From Campylobacter concisus (GTDB lineage Bacteria; Campylobacterota; Campylobacteria; Campylobacterales; Campylobacteraceae), in NCBI RefSeq assembly GCF_002913045.1, contig NZ_PPAF01000035.1, forward strand, positions 62,001 through 126,000: a DNA stretch of 64,000 bases, in the 5' to 3' direction. Positions 37,141 to 47,117 of this stretch are shown here, one piece after another. Position 1 is the stretch's first letter; every line of letters begins with the position of its first letter. The position numbers and the translations under genes were made by a program. The notes beneath the pieces are model-generated. The model saw only the letters and a program-made list of their open reading frames with translations, did not search any database and was not told the DNA's origin.

Positions 37141-37146
37141 ATTATA
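37141..37146 (-). promoter_or_regulatory. -10 box of the glycosylase gene, very close to its start
   Basis: TATAAT on the minus strand ends six bases before the ATG, so transcription should start at or next to the first base of the start codon. Confidence 0.5.
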
Positions 37147-37219
37147 ACTTGATTTGCTTAAAGTTTGAGTTGTGGCTTTTTAAGCTAAGTTATTCAAAGG
37201 AATTTAAGTATTGCTTTGA

Positions 37220-37225
37220 TAAAAT
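37220..37225 (+). promoter_or_regulatory. -10 box of rpmH
   Basis: TGATAAAAT gives a TAAAAT -10 (37220-37225) about 31 bases before the rpmH ATG, with AAGGA in between. Confidence 0.5.
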
Positions 37226-37256
37226 CCCACTTTTTATATTAACTTTAAGGATAGAA

Positions 37257-37391
37257 ATGAAAAGGACTTATCAACCTCACAAAACCCCTAAAAAACGCAC
37301 TCACGGCTTTCGCTTAAGAATGAAAACTAAAAATGGACGAAAGGTAATAAACGCTAGACGTGCCAAAGGTAGAAAAAGATTGGCTGCTTAG
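37257..37391 (+). CDS. rpmH: 50S ribosomal protein L34
   Basis: A 44-residue, very basic ribosomal protein beginning [18 protein letters not shown] and ending KGRKRLAA. The longer in-frame reading from 37137 is upstream of the promoter and rejected. Its 3' end overlaps the rnpA reading frame. Confidence 0.99.
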   Translation: MKRTYQPHKTPKKRTHGFRLRMKTKNGRKVINARRAKGRKRLAA

Positions 37392-37714
37392 CTGGTTTTG
37401 AGTCGTTAAGCGGCTCAAAAGAATTCTCTCAAGTTTATAAAGAGGCTAGCAAGTGGCATTGTGATGCTTGCATTGTTTTTTATAAACCAACAAATGAAAA
37501 AAAAATAGCAGTAGTTGCTAGTAAAAAAGTAGGAAAAGCGGTAGTTAGAAATAGAGCTAAAAGACTTTTGAGAGCCGCTTTTTTTAACATTTCTAGTGAA
37601 TTAAAAGATGGCACATATATTATGATCGCAAAAAATGGAATTACAGAAATTTCATTTGAAAAAATTTGTAAAAATTTAAGTTGGTCTACAAAAAAAATGG
37701 GATGTTTAAAATGA
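37379..37714 (+). CDS. rnpA: RNase P protein component, with non-canonical start
   Basis: The frame is set by [18 protein letters not shown] and [10 protein letters not shown], the conserved RNase P protein core, so the identity is clear. It would be about 111 residues. The frame opens after TAG at 37370-37372 and contains no ATG, GTG or TTG before the conserved part; the only plausible initiator is ATT at 37379, with AAAGGT about ten bases upstream inside rpmH. The stop overlaps the yidD ATG (ATGA). AUU initiation, or a sequence error, are the options. Function: trims tRNA 5' ends with the RNase P RNA. Confidence 0.8.
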   Translation: MGCLAGFESLSGSKEFSQVYKEASKWHCDACIVFYKPTNEKKIAVVASKKVGKAVVRNRAKRLLRAAFFNISSELKDGTYIMIAKNGITEISFEKICKNLSWSTKKMGCLK

Positions 37715-38052
37715 AAAAAATTGCGATTAAAGCTATCGCTTTTTATCAAAAATATATTTCCATACTTCTACCAAAAAGCTGTCGCTATTATCCGACTTGC
37801 TCACAATACGCGATTTGGGAATTTCAAACAAATAGTTTTTTTTCTGCTTTTTTTGCAACCTTCATGCGAATTTTAAAATGTAATCAGCTTTTTAAAGGCG
37901 GTATCAACTACCCAATCATCTACAAAAAATTTAACTTATGTTTTATATCTCAAAAAAGTGATGCCAAAAATGTAAATTTTTGGTTTGTCCCTTGTCGGAA
38001 TAGTAAATTTTATGTCGTAAAAGTATTAGATAAATTAAAGGAAAAAAAATAA
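37711..38052 (+). CDS. yidD: Membrane insertion efficiency factor YidD
   Basis: A 113-residue membrane-associated protein with the hallmark YQKYISILLPKSCRYYPTC and GINYP region, three cysteines and the LKCN turn. It helps YidC insert membrane proteins. It starts inside the rnpA stop (ATGA, 37711) and ends one base before yidC. It is longer than many YidD proteins, with a C-terminal extension of about 30 residues. Confidence 0.93.
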   Translation: MKKIAIKAIAFYQKYISILLPKSCRYYPTCSQYAIWEFQTNSFFSAFFATFMRILKCNQLFKGGINYPIIYKKFNLCFISQKSDAKNVNFWFVPCRNSKFYVVKVLDKLKEKK

Positions 38053-38053
38053 A

Positions 38054-39607
38054 ATGGAACAGATGTCTATGCAAAAAAGGTTGCTTCTTGCAGCGCTTTT
38101 ATCTATTGTTTTTTTTATAGTGTATGATTTTTTTATGCCAAAAAGAGTGGTGCCTGAGCAAAACCAAACTACAATGTCTCAAGCAATAGATCAAAATAAA
38201 GCTCCAAATACAAATCAAAATACTCCAAAATCAAATGAAAATTTAGCTTCAAATGAGATAATCGCTACCATCAAAGGTCAAAGCTACGAAGCAAAAATAG
38301 ATAAGCTAGGAAGAATTTCAAAATTCTATCTAACTGAAGAGAAGTATAAAACTGAAGATGGTAACAAAATCGAGCTTGTTTCACAAAATCCATTGCCACT
38401 TGAGCTTAGATTTAACGATATTACGCTAAATGCCGATACTTTTAAGGTCGCATATAGTAGTGATGCTAGCGAGATAGATGCCAGTAGCGAGCCTAAAACT
38501 ATAAAACTTACTCAAATTTTAGATGGCGTTACGATTACAAAAAATATCAAATTTTACCCAAATGGTAGATATGAAGTTGAAGTAAATTTAAGTAAAAGTG
38601 TTGATTATTTCATCACTCCTGGCTTTAGGCCAAACATCGCAGTAGATAGCTATACGGTTCACGGCGTGATGCTTAGAAACACGGATGATAGCCTAAATAT
38701 TATTGAAGATGGCGACGCTAAAGAGGTTAAAAACTATGCAAATACCACGATAGCAGCCGCATCTGATAGATATTATACAACGCTATTTTACTCATTTGAA
38801 AAGCCATTTGAAGTAGCCGTAGACAAAGATGCTAGTAATAATCCTATTCTTTTTGTAAAGGCAAATGATAATTTAAAATTAGGCGCATATATTGGGCCAA
38901 AAGAGCATAAAATTTTAAGCTCGATGGACGAGAGACTAAATGATGTTATTGAGTATGGTTGGTTTACATTTATAGCAAAACCGATGTTTGCATTTTTAAA
39001 TTTCTTGCATAACTACATTGGCAACTGGGGTTGGGCGATAGTTGTGCTAACACTTGTTATAAGGATAGTTTTATTCCCACTTACATACAAGGGTATGCTA
39101 TCCATGAACAAGCTTAAAGAGCTTGCTCCAAAGGTAAAAGAGCTTCAGACGAAATATAAAGATGATAAGCAAAAAATGCAAGTTCATATGATGGAGCTTT
39201 ATAAAAAGCATGGTGCAAATCCGATGGGTGGTTGCTTACCGATCTTGCTTCAGATTCCGGTATTTTTTGCAATCTACCGCGTCTTACTAAATGCGATCGA
39301 GCTAAAAGGTGCTCCTTGGATACTTTGGATACACGATCTTTCGGTAATGGACCCATATTTTGTATTACCTATTTTGATGGGTCTTACGATGTTTTTACAG
39401 CAAAAGCTTACACCAACGACATTTACTGATCCTATGCAAGAAAAGGTGATGAAATTTTTACCTCTTATATTTACATTTTTCTTCGTGACATTCCCAGCTG
39501 GTCTTACACTTTACTGGTTTGTAAATAACGTTTGCTCGGTTGTTCAGCAAGTATTTGTAAATAAACTTTTTGAAAAACATAAAAAAGCTGCGGAGGTAAA
39601 GGCTTAA
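38054..39607 (+). CDS. yidC: Membrane protein insertase YidC
   Basis: A 517-residue inner-membrane insertase. It has the N-terminal span (about 10-25), a periplasmic beta domain (60-300), and five C-terminal spans starting near 320, including IPVFFAIYRVLLNAIEL and PAGLTLYWFVNN. The conserved KELAPKVKELQTKYKDD stretch is cytosolic. It overlaps jag by one base. Confidence 0.98.
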   Translation: MEQMSMQKRLLLAALLSIVFFIVYDFFMPKRVVPEQNQTTMSQAIDQNKAPNTNQNTPKSNENLASNEIIATIKGQSYEAKIDKLGRISKFYLTEEKYKTEDGNKIELVSQNPLPLELRFNDITLNADTFKVAYSSDASEIDASSEPKTIKLTQILDGVTITKNIKFYPNGRYEVEVNLSKSVDYFITPGFRPNIAVDSYTVHGVMLRNTDDSLNIIEDGDAKEVKNYANTTIAAASDRYYTTLFYSFEKPFEVAVDKDASNNPILFVKANDNLKLGAYIGPKEHKILSSMDERLNDVIEYGWFTFIAKPMFAFLNFLHNYIGNWGWAIVVLTLVIRIVLFPLTYKGMLSMNKLKELAPKVKELQTKYKDDKQKMQVHMMELYKKHGANPMGGCLPILLQIPVFFAIYRVLLNAIELKGAPWILWIHDLSVMDPYFVLPILMGLTMFLQQKLTPTTFTDPMQEKVMKFLPLIFTFFFVTFPAGLTLYWFVNNVCSVVQQVFVNKLFEKHKKAAEVKA

Positions 39608-40665
39608 TGAAAATAGAAGCAAATACCCTTCAAGAGGCATTTCAAAAGGCAGCTGAGAAGCTTAACTGCTCAGTAACCCAGCTTGATATAAAAGTTTTAC
39701 AGCATCCAAGCAGTGGTTTTTTTGGATTTTTTAAAAGAAGTGCGATCATTGAAGCAAATTTAGAAAATCAGCCAAAACCACAACACAAGCCAAAAAATGA
39801 TAAAAATTTTGTTAAAAAAAATGATGAGAATGAGGCCGTAAAAGAAGATAAAAAGCAAGCTAAAAAACATGATCATAGTGATAAAAAGCGAGGCCCTAAA
39901 AAACATAGAGATGAAAAAAGCGAAACTAAATTTGAGCAAAAAGAGCATAAAAATGAAAAGTCAAATTTAAGTGAAAAAAATGAAGCTCTAGCTAAAGATG
40001 CGTTTGCTCAAAAGAGTGAAGAAGTTGAACCGGGATATGTGATAAAGAGACTTGATGAGCCAAAAGAAATAAAGGAGCCACAAACTAGCAAAAATACTCC
40101 TAAAAATATTTTAGATAATTCTATTATTGAAAATTTTAATCAAACCGATGAAGAGAGTGCGGCTCAAGCTTTACAAAAAGAAAAAAAAGAAAAAGCAACA
40201 ATCGACTTTGATAAAATTTTACCTGAGATCAAAGAGGGCATGAATCGTCTTTTTAAGGCAAGTTGTTTTGATATTAGTAAAATTGAAGTTAGCAAATTTG
40301 ACGATGAAACTGTGCTTATAGAGCTTGATGGAGCTGATGCGGCTCTACTTATAGGCAAAGAAGGTTATAGGTATAAAGCGATATCTTACATGCTTTATAA
40401 CTGGTTAAACTCAAAATACAACCTTGCCATTCGTCTTGAGATCGCACAATTTTTGCAAAATCAAGAAGCGATGATGGATCAGTATCTAAATGGCGTGATC
40501 GAGCGTGTGCAAAATAGTGGCAGAGCTCAAACAAAGCCACTTGATGGAGTTTTGGTCAAGATCGCGCTTGAGAAGCTTAGAGAGAAATTCCCAGATAAAT
40601 ATGTCGGCATAAAAAGCGGCAATGACGGCAAATTTGTCGTCGTAAATGACTTTTTTAAAAAATGA
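39607..40665 (+). CDS. jag: Jag/KhpB-type RNA-binding protein
   Basis: A 352-residue protein in three parts. Residues 1-50 are the Jag-N domain ([19 protein letters not shown], then [10 protein letters not shown]). Residues 55-200 form a long, low-complexity, Lys/Glu-rich linker. Residues 215-352 hold a KH domain with [12 protein letters not shown] and an R3H domain ([16 protein letters not shown]). KhpB/Jag binds RNA and, in Gram-positives, influences cell division. It is coupled to yidC and mnmE. Confidence 0.93.
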   Translation: MKIEANTLQEAFQKAAEKLNCSVTQLDIKVLQHPSSGFFGFFKRSAIIEANLENQPKPQHKPKNDKNFVKKNDENEAVKEDKKQAKKHDHSDKKRGPKKHRDEKSETKFEQKEHKNEKSNLSEKNEALAKDAFAQKSEEVEPGYVIKRLDEPKEIKEPQTSKNTPKNILDNSIIENFNQTDEESAAQALQKEKKEKATIDFDKILPEIKEGMNRLFKASCFDISKIEVSKFDDETVLIELDGADAALLIGKEGYRYKAISYMLYNWLNSKYNLAIRLEIAQFLQNQEAMMDQYLNGVIERVQNSGRAQTKPLDGVLVKIALEKLREKFPDKYVGIKSGNDGKFVVVNDFFKK

Positions 40666-41987
40666 GTGAAACTATCGCAGCCCTTGCCACAGCTTATGGC
40701 ATCGGCTCAGTTTCTATCGTAAGGCTTAGCGGCAAGGACGCTCTGGCCACCTCTTTAAAACTCCTTAAACTTTCAAATTTAGAGCCAAGACACGCAAAAC
40801 TAGCCAAAATTTACTCCCTTGATGATGAAATTTTAGACGAGGGCATCGTTATATATTTTAAGGCTCCTGCAAGCTTTACTGGCGAGGATATCGTCGAGTT
40901 TCAAACTCATGGTGGCGTTATGGTGAGCGAGAGAATTTTAAATGAGCTAATAAAGGCTGGCGCGAGGCTTGCTATGCCTGGCGAGTTTAGCAAGCGAGCA
41001 TTTTTAAATGGCAAGATGGATCTAGCAAAGGCAGAGGCTATGCAAGGGCTCATTACTTCAAAAAGTGAGATCGCTGCTAAAATTTTGACCCGTCAGATGC
41101 AAGGCGATCTTAGTAAATTTGTAAGCGAGATCAGAAGCGAAGTGGTCAAAACTCTTGCCTTTGTTGAGACAATGATTGATTATGCTGATGATGATCTGCC
41201 TGCAAATTTACTAGAACAGACCAAGCAGATGCTTTTAAAAAATAGCGAGAAGCTAGACCGCATAGCCACACTTAGCGAGCAAAGAAGAGGGCTAATAGAT
41301 GGCTTTAAGATTGCCATCGTTGGTAAGCCAAATGTTGGCAAAAGCTCCATTTTGAACTCATTTTTGGCATACGAGAGGGCGATCGTTAGTGACGAGGCGG
41401 GCACGACCAGAGATAGGATAGAAGAAAATTTCAAGATCGGCTCACATCTAGTTCGTATAATAGATACCGCTGGCATCAGAAAAGATGCTGGAAAGATCGA
41501 GCAAATCGGCATAAACTACTCGATTTCTGCCATAAATGAAGCTGACATCATCCTAGCTATCTTTGATGGCTCAAATATAAGCGACGAGCAAGACAAAGAG
41601 ATAATTAGACTCGTTTCTAACTCAAGTAAAAAAGCCTTTTTTATCCTAAACAAAAGCGATCTGGCATTTAAATTTGACATAGAGCTAGAGGGCGCTATCA
41701 AAATTTCAGCAAAAACCGATACGAGTGTAGTTTTAAAAGAGCTTGAGGGTTACCTCAAGACGCAAGACACTGATGAGATCATGCTAAGCTCAAACCGCCA
41801 AATTTTAAGCTGCAAAGAGGCGAGTGAAGCTTTAAAAAGAGCGTTTTTAAGGCTAAACGAAGATGAGCTAGAAATTTTTGCTTACGAGCTAAATAGTGCG
41901 ATAAAGGCACTTGCAAGTATCACAAAGCCATTTGAGAGAAGTGAAATTTTAGACGAGATGTTTAGCAGCTTTTGCCTGGGCAAGTGA
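40662..41987 (+). CDS. mnmE: tRNA modification GTPase MnmE
   Basis: With MnmG it installs the cmnm5 group on U34 of several tRNAs. The 441 residues show the folate-binding N-domain, the G1 loop GKPNVGKSS, the G3 DTAG region and the G4 NKSD, and end in FCLGK with the catalytic cysteine four residues from the end. Its ATG overlaps the jag stop by four bases. A two-cysteine lipoprotein gene follows. Confidence 0.97.
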   Translation: MSETIAALATAYGIGSVSIVRLSGKDALATSLKLLKLSNLEPRHAKLAKIYSLDDEILDEGIVIYFKAPASFTGEDIVEFQTHGGVMVSERILNELIKAGARLAMPGEFSKRAFLNGKMDLAKAEAMQGLITSKSEIAAKILTRQMQGDLSKFVSEIRSEVVKTLAFVETMIDYADDDLPANLLEQTKQMLLKNSEKLDRIATLSEQRRGLIDGFKIAIVGKPNVGKSSILNSFLAYERAIVSDEAGTTRDRIEENFKIGSHLVRIIDTAGIRKDAGKIEQIGINYSISAINEADIILAIFDGSNISDEQDKEIIRLVSNSSKKAFFILNKSDLAFKFDIELEGAIKISAKTDTSVVLKELEGYLKTQDTDEIMLSSNRQILSCKEASEALKRAFLRLNEDELEIFAYELNSAIKALASITKPFERSEILDEMFSSFCLGK

Positions 41988-42013
41988 GCGAATTTATCTT
42001 AAAGGAGAAAACA

Positions 42014-42748
42014 ATGAAAAAAATTCTATCAGTCGTCGCTTTGGCGGCGTTATTTAGCGGTTGCGCGCCTTTGCAAGATAAACTAACGGGTACGGACTCA
42101 TCCGAACCAAAGTGGAGTAAGTATTTTGAAAACGACGGCAACCTCGGCAATATCGCGTTTTACTCGGAAAATTTAAGCAAAACTTACGCGCTAAAAGACG
42201 GCGACGTCATCGGTATTGCGATCGTAAAAAGGGCCGATATGGCGCTGAAACTGGGCGATATGTATGCGCTAAACGGGCTTTCGTTTACGGTACTTGAGCT
42301 TGACGACAAGGAAAAATTCGGCTATCGCTACGTAAATATGCGCGATAAAGCCGAGCATGAAGCCCTGAAAAAGGCAAAAACGGTCAAATTTTATCAGTTT
42401 GGCGGCGGCATATTAGAGAGCGTAGTTTTTAGTGCGGACTCGGGCGCCGTGTGCGAGAGTTTTGCGGCGGACAAGACGGTAAAAGCTCATGCGGTGACTA
42501 ATTATTACGATAAAGAAAGCGTCGACAATAGCGAATTTTTCGCGACCCTGATGGATATTGGAGTGAAAAAAGGCAAAAGCGCCGAGATCAAAAATCTAGA
42601 CTTTAAATTTTTTGTTAGCGACGGCAAGCTTGCTAGTACGCAAACGCAGGCTCGCTCGGCGGATTTTAGAAGCAAAGTCATAGACGCCGACGCTAAAAAA
42701 CAGGAGCAAATCCTATCAAACATCGTGTGCGCCGCGCCTAAAAACTGA
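42014..42748 (+). CDS. Two-cysteine lipoprotein, family member 1
   Basis: The 244-residue product starts at 42014 behind AAAGGAG; the in-frame ATG at 41972 lies inside mnmE. A lipobox (LFSGC, Cys17) predicts a membrane-anchored lipoprotein. After the lipobox it has only two cysteines: one in AVCESF and one near the C-terminus (NIVC). The block KFYQFGGGILESVVFSAD is almost repeated in the next gene. The codons are GC-rich. I know no function for the family. Four members lie in this window; this one follows mnmE. Confidence 0.82.
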   Translation: MKKILSVVALAALFSGCAPLQDKLTGTDSSEPKWSKYFENDGNLGNIAFYSENLSKTYALKDGDVIGIAIVKRADMALKLGDMYALNGLSFTVLELDDKEKFGYRYVNMRDKAEHEALKKAKTVKFYQFGGGILESVVFSADSGAVCESFAADKTVKAHAVTNYYDKESVDNSEFFATLMDIGVKKGKSAEIKNLDFKFFVSDGKLASTQTQARSADFRSKVIDADAKKQEQILSNIVCAAPKN

Positions 42749-42780
42749 TCGCTTTTATCAAATTTAAACGCGAGCGCGAG

Positions 42781-43518
42781 ATGAAAAAATTATTTCTAGC
42801 GGCTATTGCGGCATTGGCGTTTAGCGGTTGCGCGGCCATTACAGGCGAGATGGGCGGCGAGAGAGCGTGGCGTACGTATATGGAAAACGACGCTAGCATA
42901 CAGCAGATCGGATTTATAACCGAGACTACGGTCTACGAGATGAGCGGCGGCAAAACAGAGGAAAAATTCGGCGACTACATGGGTAGGGCCGAGGTGAAAT
43001 CGCCGGGCGAGAGCGACTCGGCGAGCCAAAATTTAGGCTGGGTTTATGCAAGCGACGACGGCGTAAAAACTCTGATAGTAATTGATCTTGATAGCGGTAG
43101 AAATGTAGATTTGAGCGATAAAGACGAGATAAAAAAGCTACAAAACTCAAAGAAATTTAAGTTTTACGAATTTGGTGGCGGGATCCTTGAGAGCGTGGTT
43201 TATAGTGCGCAAAAATCTCCTGTTTGCAAGGCGTTTTTTGGCGGCGAACCTATAAGCGCTAGAAGCGTGACGAACTACTACGTGGGCGCGTCTGACGAGT
43301 TTTTCGCTACCGTGATCGACGCGAAGATAGTCGGAAACAAAGGCTTTGAGATAAAAAATTTAGACTTTAAATTTAACCTGCCTAGCAGCAAGCTAGCCGA
43401 GGTTAAAGAACGGGCGACCTCTGCGAAATTTAGACAAGACGTCATCGATCAAGACCTCAAAAAGCAAGGGCGTATCCTGCTAAACATACTTTGCTACTAT
43501 AGCATGCCGAGCAAATAG
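42781..43518 (+). CDS. Two-cysteine lipoprotein, family member 2
   Basis: A 245-residue lipoprotein (lipobox AFSGC, Cys17), paralogous to the previous one: both have KFY-FGGGILESVV, a single Cys in PVCKAF, the IKNLDFKF strand and a C-terminal NILC. No clear ribosome site precedes the ATG, so translation may depend on the upstream gene. GC-rich codons. The two-cysteine arrangement suggests a single disulfide in the exported domain. Function unknown. Confidence 0.82.
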   Translation: MKKLFLAAIAALAFSGCAAITGEMGGERAWRTYMENDASIQQIGFITETTVYEMSGGKTEEKFGDYMGRAEVKSPGESDSASQNLGWVYASDDGVKTLIVIDLDSGRNVDLSDKDEIKKLQNSKKFKFYEFGGGILESVVYSAQKSPVCKAFFGGEPISARSVTNYYVGASDEFFATVIDAKIVGNKGFEIKNLDFKFNLPSSKLAEVKERATSAKFRQDVIDQDLKKQGRILLNILCYYSMPSK

Positions 43519-43542
43519 TCGTTTGCGGCGGGTAATCGCCTG

Positions 43543-43584
43543 CTAAATTTGACGGAGTATCGGACTTTCTTGCGTCAAATTTAG
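43543..43584. repeat. 12-base perfect inverted repeat
   Basis: CTAAATTTGACG at 43543-43554 and its exact complement at 43573-43584 enclose an 18-base spacer. No T-run follows, so it is not a standard terminator; it could still end the lipoprotein message or bind a regulator. Confidence 0.7.
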
Positions 43585-43829
43585 GGGTCTAGTATGCTTA
43601 AATTTTTAATTTCCACAGCTAGTTCAAATTTGGCATTCGTCTAAAATTTGAGCCGTTCACCAAGACCCGTACCGCAAAAATGCTAATTTTTCGGTTGAAT
43701 TTATAGCCGAATCAATAACTACAAATATAACATTTTAGCTTGCTATATGAAGTTTAGACTCTTATTTTATTCGTCAAATTTGTTCTATTTTCGCTCCTTT
43801 GGTTTATCATCTTTTTATGCAAATTTAAG

Positions 43830-43835
43830 TAAAAT
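43830..43835 (+). promoter_or_regulatory. -10 box of purL
   Basis: AAGTAAAATC gives a TAAAAT about 27 bases before the purL ATG, with AAAGG between. Confidence 0.4.
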
Positions 43836-43861
43836 CAACCAAAATTTTTTAAAGGCTAAAA

Positions 43862-46051
43862 ATGGACAAAGCTACCGTAAAAGCGCACAAAATCAGCGAC
43901 CAAGAGTACGAAGAGATCCTAAAGATCCTAGGCAGAGAGCCAAATTTGCTAGAGCTTGGTATATTTTCAGCGATGTGGAGCGAGCACTGCAGCTACAAGT
44001 CGAGTAAAAAGTACCTAAACGGCTTTCCGACAAAGGCGCCTTGGGTCATCCAAGGACCTGGCGAAAATGCCGGCGTCATTGACGTTGGCGACGGGGTTGC
44101 AGCTGTGTTTAAGATGGAGAGTCATAATCACCCAAGCTTTATCGAGCCGTTTCAAGGTGCTGCAACTGGAGTTGGTGGAATTTTAAGAGATGTCTTTACG
44201 ATGGGCGCAAGGGTTGTTGCGAACATGAACTCGCTTCGTTTTGGTGAGACAAGAGGCGATAGCGAGCTAGCCAAAAAGCATAGATATCTACTAAAAGGAA
44301 GTGTTGCAGGTATCGGACACTATGGTAACTGCATGGGTATCCCAACGATCGGTGGCGAAACTACATTTGATCCTAGCTTTAATGGCAATATCCTAATCAA
44401 CGCCTTTGCACTTGGCCTTTGCAAAAGTGATGAAATTTTCTACGGCAAGGCTGAAGGAGTGGGCAACCCAGTCATTTACGTGGGCTCAAAGACCGGTAGA
44501 GACGGACTTGGAGGTGCTGTGATGGCGAGCGATAGCTTTAATGACGAGAACAAATCGCTTCGTCCAACGGTGCAAGTGGGCGACCCATTTGCCGAAAAGC
44601 TACTCATGGAAGCTTGCTTGGAGCTCTTTAAAAAAGACTACATTATCGGTATCCAAGATATGGGCGCAGCAGGGCTAACAAGCTCTAGCTTTGAGATGGC
44701 AGGTAGAAGCGGCAGTGGCATGAAGATGTATCTAGACCGCGTGCCGATGCGTGAAGTTGGCATGACGCCTTATGAGCTGATGCTAAGTGAGTCTCAAGAG
44801 CGTATGCTAATATGTGCCAAAAAGGGCTATGAGCAAAAGGTGCTTGAAATTTTTAGAAAGTGGGACCTTGACGCTGAGATCATCGGCGAGGTCACAAGTA
44901 GCGGCGTGATGCAGCTTTACTGGCATGGTGAGCTAGCAGGCGAAATCCCTATCGGCCCACTTAGCGAGGCAGCTCCGGTGCTTGATCGCCCAGTTGTACG
45001 TCCAAAATATCTTGATGAGATAGCAAATTTAGAAATTCCAAATACTGTTGATAACAAAAGCGCATTTTTCAAGCTTTTAAAAGAGCCAGAGGTGCTAAAT
45101 AAAAGCTTTATATACGATCAATACGACGCAAATATCCAGACAAATACGATAAAACAGCCTGGTTGCTTGGGCGCTGCAAGTATCAGAGTAAAAGGCACTA
45201 AAAAGGCCGTTTCTATGGCTGCTCAGTGCGATCCTAGAGCAAATTTTGTTGATCCAAAAATTGGCGCTGCAAGAGCCGTCGCGGCAGCTGGTAGAAAGGT
45301 AGCGATGAGCGGTGCTGTGCCACTTGCGATCACTGATTGCCTAAACTACGGCAACCCGCAAAATCCAGAGGTTATGTGGCAGTTTAAAGAGGGATGTGAA
45401 GGCATAAAAGAGGCTTGCCGTGAGCTAAATACGCCAGTTGTTAGCGGTAACGTGAGCCTTTATAACGACACTGATGGCGTGAGCGTCTATCCGACACCAG
45501 CCATTGTCACAGTAGGTGTAAATGAAGATGTGAACTTAAATCTAAAAAGCACATTTTTAAGCGAGGGCAGGGCGATTTACCTTCTTGGCGAGACAAGTGG
45601 GGAATTTGCTGCCTCACTTTACGCAAAGGCGCTATTTGATGTGGTCGGTGGCAAGCTAAAAGAGGTTGATTATAAAACTGAGCGAGCCCTTTGGGACCTA
45701 GTGATAGAGGCAAATAAAGAGCAAATTTTAGAGTTTGCAAATAGCGTAGGTGTGGGCGGTCTTGCTATCACGCTAGCAAAAATGGCTAGCATATCAAACA
45801 TCGGTGTAAACTGCGAGGTGAAATTTAAAGAGCCAAATTTCATCTTTGATGAAAGCTTTTCAAGAGCAGTCGTAGGAGTAAAAGACGAGGCTAAATTTGA
45901 AGCGCTTGCTGCTAAATTTGGCGTAAAATTTGAAAAAATTGGCGTTAGTGGTGGCAGAAGATTTAAACTAAATGATATCGATGAGAGCGTGGATGAGATA
46001 AGAGAAATTTATCTAAATGAGTTTGCAAAAATCGTTAGAAAAGAGGATTAA
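43862..46051 (+). CDS. purL: Phosphoribosylformylglycinamidine synthase II
   Basis: Catalyses the fourth step of purine synthesis. At 729 residues it is the small PurL type that needs PurS and PurQ. Motifs include [15 protein letters not shown] near the start, [17 protein letters not shown], and [22 protein letters not shown] precedes the ATG. It starts the run leading to purH with other genes interleaved. Confidence 0.98.
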   Translation: MDKATVKAHKISDQEYEEILKILGREPNLLELGIFSAMWSEHCSYKSSKKYLNGFPTKAPWVIQGPGENAGVIDVGDGVAAVFKMESHNHPSFIEPFQGAATGVGGILRDVFTMGARVVANMNSLRFGETRGDSELAKKHRYLLKGSVAGIGHYGNCMGIPTIGGETTFDPSFNGNILINAFALGLCKSDEIFYGKAEGVGNPVIYVGSKTGRDGLGGAVMASDSFNDENKSLRPTVQVGDPFAEKLLMEACLELFKKDYIIGIQDMGAAGLTSSSFEMAGRSGSGMKMYLDRVPMREVGMTPYELMLSESQERMLICAKKGYEQKVLEIFRKWDLDAEIIGEVTSSGVMQLYWHGELAGEIPIGPLSEAAPVLDRPVVRPKYLDEIANLEIPNTVDNKSAFFKLLKEPEVLNKSFIYDQYDANIQTNTIKQPGCLGAASIRVKGTKKAVSMAAQCDPRANFVDPKIGAARAVAAAGRKVAMSGAVPLAITDCLNYGNPQNPEVMWQFKEGCEGIKEACRELNTPVVSGNVSLYNDTDGVSVYPTPAIVTVGVNEDVNLNLKSTFLSEGRAIYLLGETSGEFAASLYAKALFDVVGGKLKEVDYKTERALWDLVIEANKEQILEFANSVGVGGLAITLAKMASISNIGVNCEVKFKEPNFIFDESFSRAVVGVKDEAKFEALAAKFGVKFEKIGVSGGRRFKLNDIDESVDEIREIYLNEFAKIVRKED

Positions 46052-46054
46052 GAA

Positions 46055-47116
46055 ATGGCTTTGAAAAAGGGCAAGGTCGCTGAGGCTGAAAATGAGCAAA
46101 AGGAAGCAGAACAAGTTGAAAAGCGAGGCGTAGCAAAACCGCCGGTGCTTTTTAGTAAGACACAAAATTTAATAAAATCGATCGAAAAAAGACTAAACGC
46201 CACCTTCATAACTTACTATAATTCAAATGCTGGTAGCGTTTGCGGCAACGATGCAAGTGCTATGTATGAAATTTTAAAGGGTAAAAAGATAGATACTGCT
46301 TATCTTTTTATAAAAAGTGACGGCGGAAGCGGTATCGCCGCTCTTAGGATTATCACTACACTTAGAAATTACTGCAAAAATTTAATAGCTCTAATACCTG
46401 CAAACTGCGCCTCAGCTGCTACCATGATGGCACTTGGCGCAAATGAGATCGTCATGGGCCCACTTGCCTATCTAACGCCTGTTGATACTTCACTAAAACA
46501 CGAGCTTAGCCCGACAAATAAAGGCAATGAGCTTGTGAGCGTTTCGATGGACGAACTTAGTCGTGTGGTCAAGCTTTGGAAAGAACAAGATAAAGATAGG
46601 CCAAACGACACAAACCCTTATAACTCACTTTATGAGTATATCCATCCGCTAGTATTTGGTGCGGTTGATCGTGCTAGCTCGCTATCGCTTAAGATTTGCA
46701 CCGAGCTTCTTAGGTATCACATCGAGGATGACAAAAAGATTGCAGAAATTTCTGAAAGGCTAAATGGCGACTACCCAGCTCATGAATATCCAATCCTCTT
46801 TAGAGAGGCGCACGAGATCGGCCTTCATGTAAAAAAGATGGATGATGATCTAAATGAAATGCTTCAAGAGTTAACGCTACTTTACTCTGAGATGGGACAG
46901 CGAGCTTTTACCGACTACGATGAAAATAGCTACCACGATAACAATATCGCAAATATCATCGAAACAAATGGCAAGCAAATTTATTATCAGATAGATAAAG
47001 ACTGGTTCTACCGCCCTGAAGAGCGCCGCTGGAATGTGATGAACGACGAGAGCTCTTGGCGTAAAAACGAACTAGTAAATGGCAAAATAAAAAATACCAT
47101 CTATCACTTGTGGTAA
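46055..47116 (+). CDS. ClpP-fold serine protease, SDH-proteinase type
   Basis: A 353-residue cytosolic protein with a ClpP/crotonase-like core. The oxyanion glycines are in KSDGGSG near residues 88-93, and the nucleophile is the serine in PANCASAAT near residue 120. The family resembles the 'serine dehydrogenase proteinase' group (PF01972), also related to SppA. The C-terminal 120 residues are specific to it. It lies four bases after purL and one base before the TerB-DnaJ gene, so a protease and a J-protein are co-expressed. Substrate unknown. Confidence 0.75.
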   Translation: MALKKGKVAEAENEQKEAEQVEKRGVAKPPVLFSKTQNLIKSIEKRLNATFITYYNSNAGSVCGNDASAMYEILKGKKIDTAYLFIKSDGGSGIAALRIITTLRNYCKNLIALIPANCASAATMMALGANEIVMGPLAYLTPVDTSLKHELSPTNKGNELVSVSMDELSRVVKLWKEQDKDRPNDTNPYNSLYEYIHPLVFGAVDRASSLSLKICTELLRYHIEDDKKIAEISERLNGDYPAHEYPILFREAHEIGLHVKKMDDDLNEMLQELTLLYSEMGQRAFTDYDENSYHDNNIANIIETNGKQIYYQIDKDWFYRPEERRWNVMNDESSWRKNELVNGKIKNTIYHLW

Positions 47117-47117
47117 C

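Larger units (their letters stand above)
43519..43861. other. 343-base gap before purL
   Basis: No gene is convincing here. The stretch holds an inverted repeat (43543-43584), AT-rich DNA with many CAAATTT words, and the purL promoter. A frame from 43747 that runs into purL in another phase is not supported. The GC-rich character of the lipoprotein genes stops near 43520, so this may be the edge of an inserted block. Confidence 0.6.

Noticed and set aside
37480..37749. 89-residue minus-strand frame opposite rnpA and yidD
   Set aside because: Opposite a clear rnpA frame, which was simply hidden by its missing normal start.
43690..43710. Second sigma-28-like box before purL
   Set aside because: GCCGAATC differs at key positions and no TAAA is 15 bases upstream.
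43747..44007. 86-residue plus-strand frame before and into purL
   Set aside because: Runs into purL in another phase, spans the purL promoter and resembles nothing.
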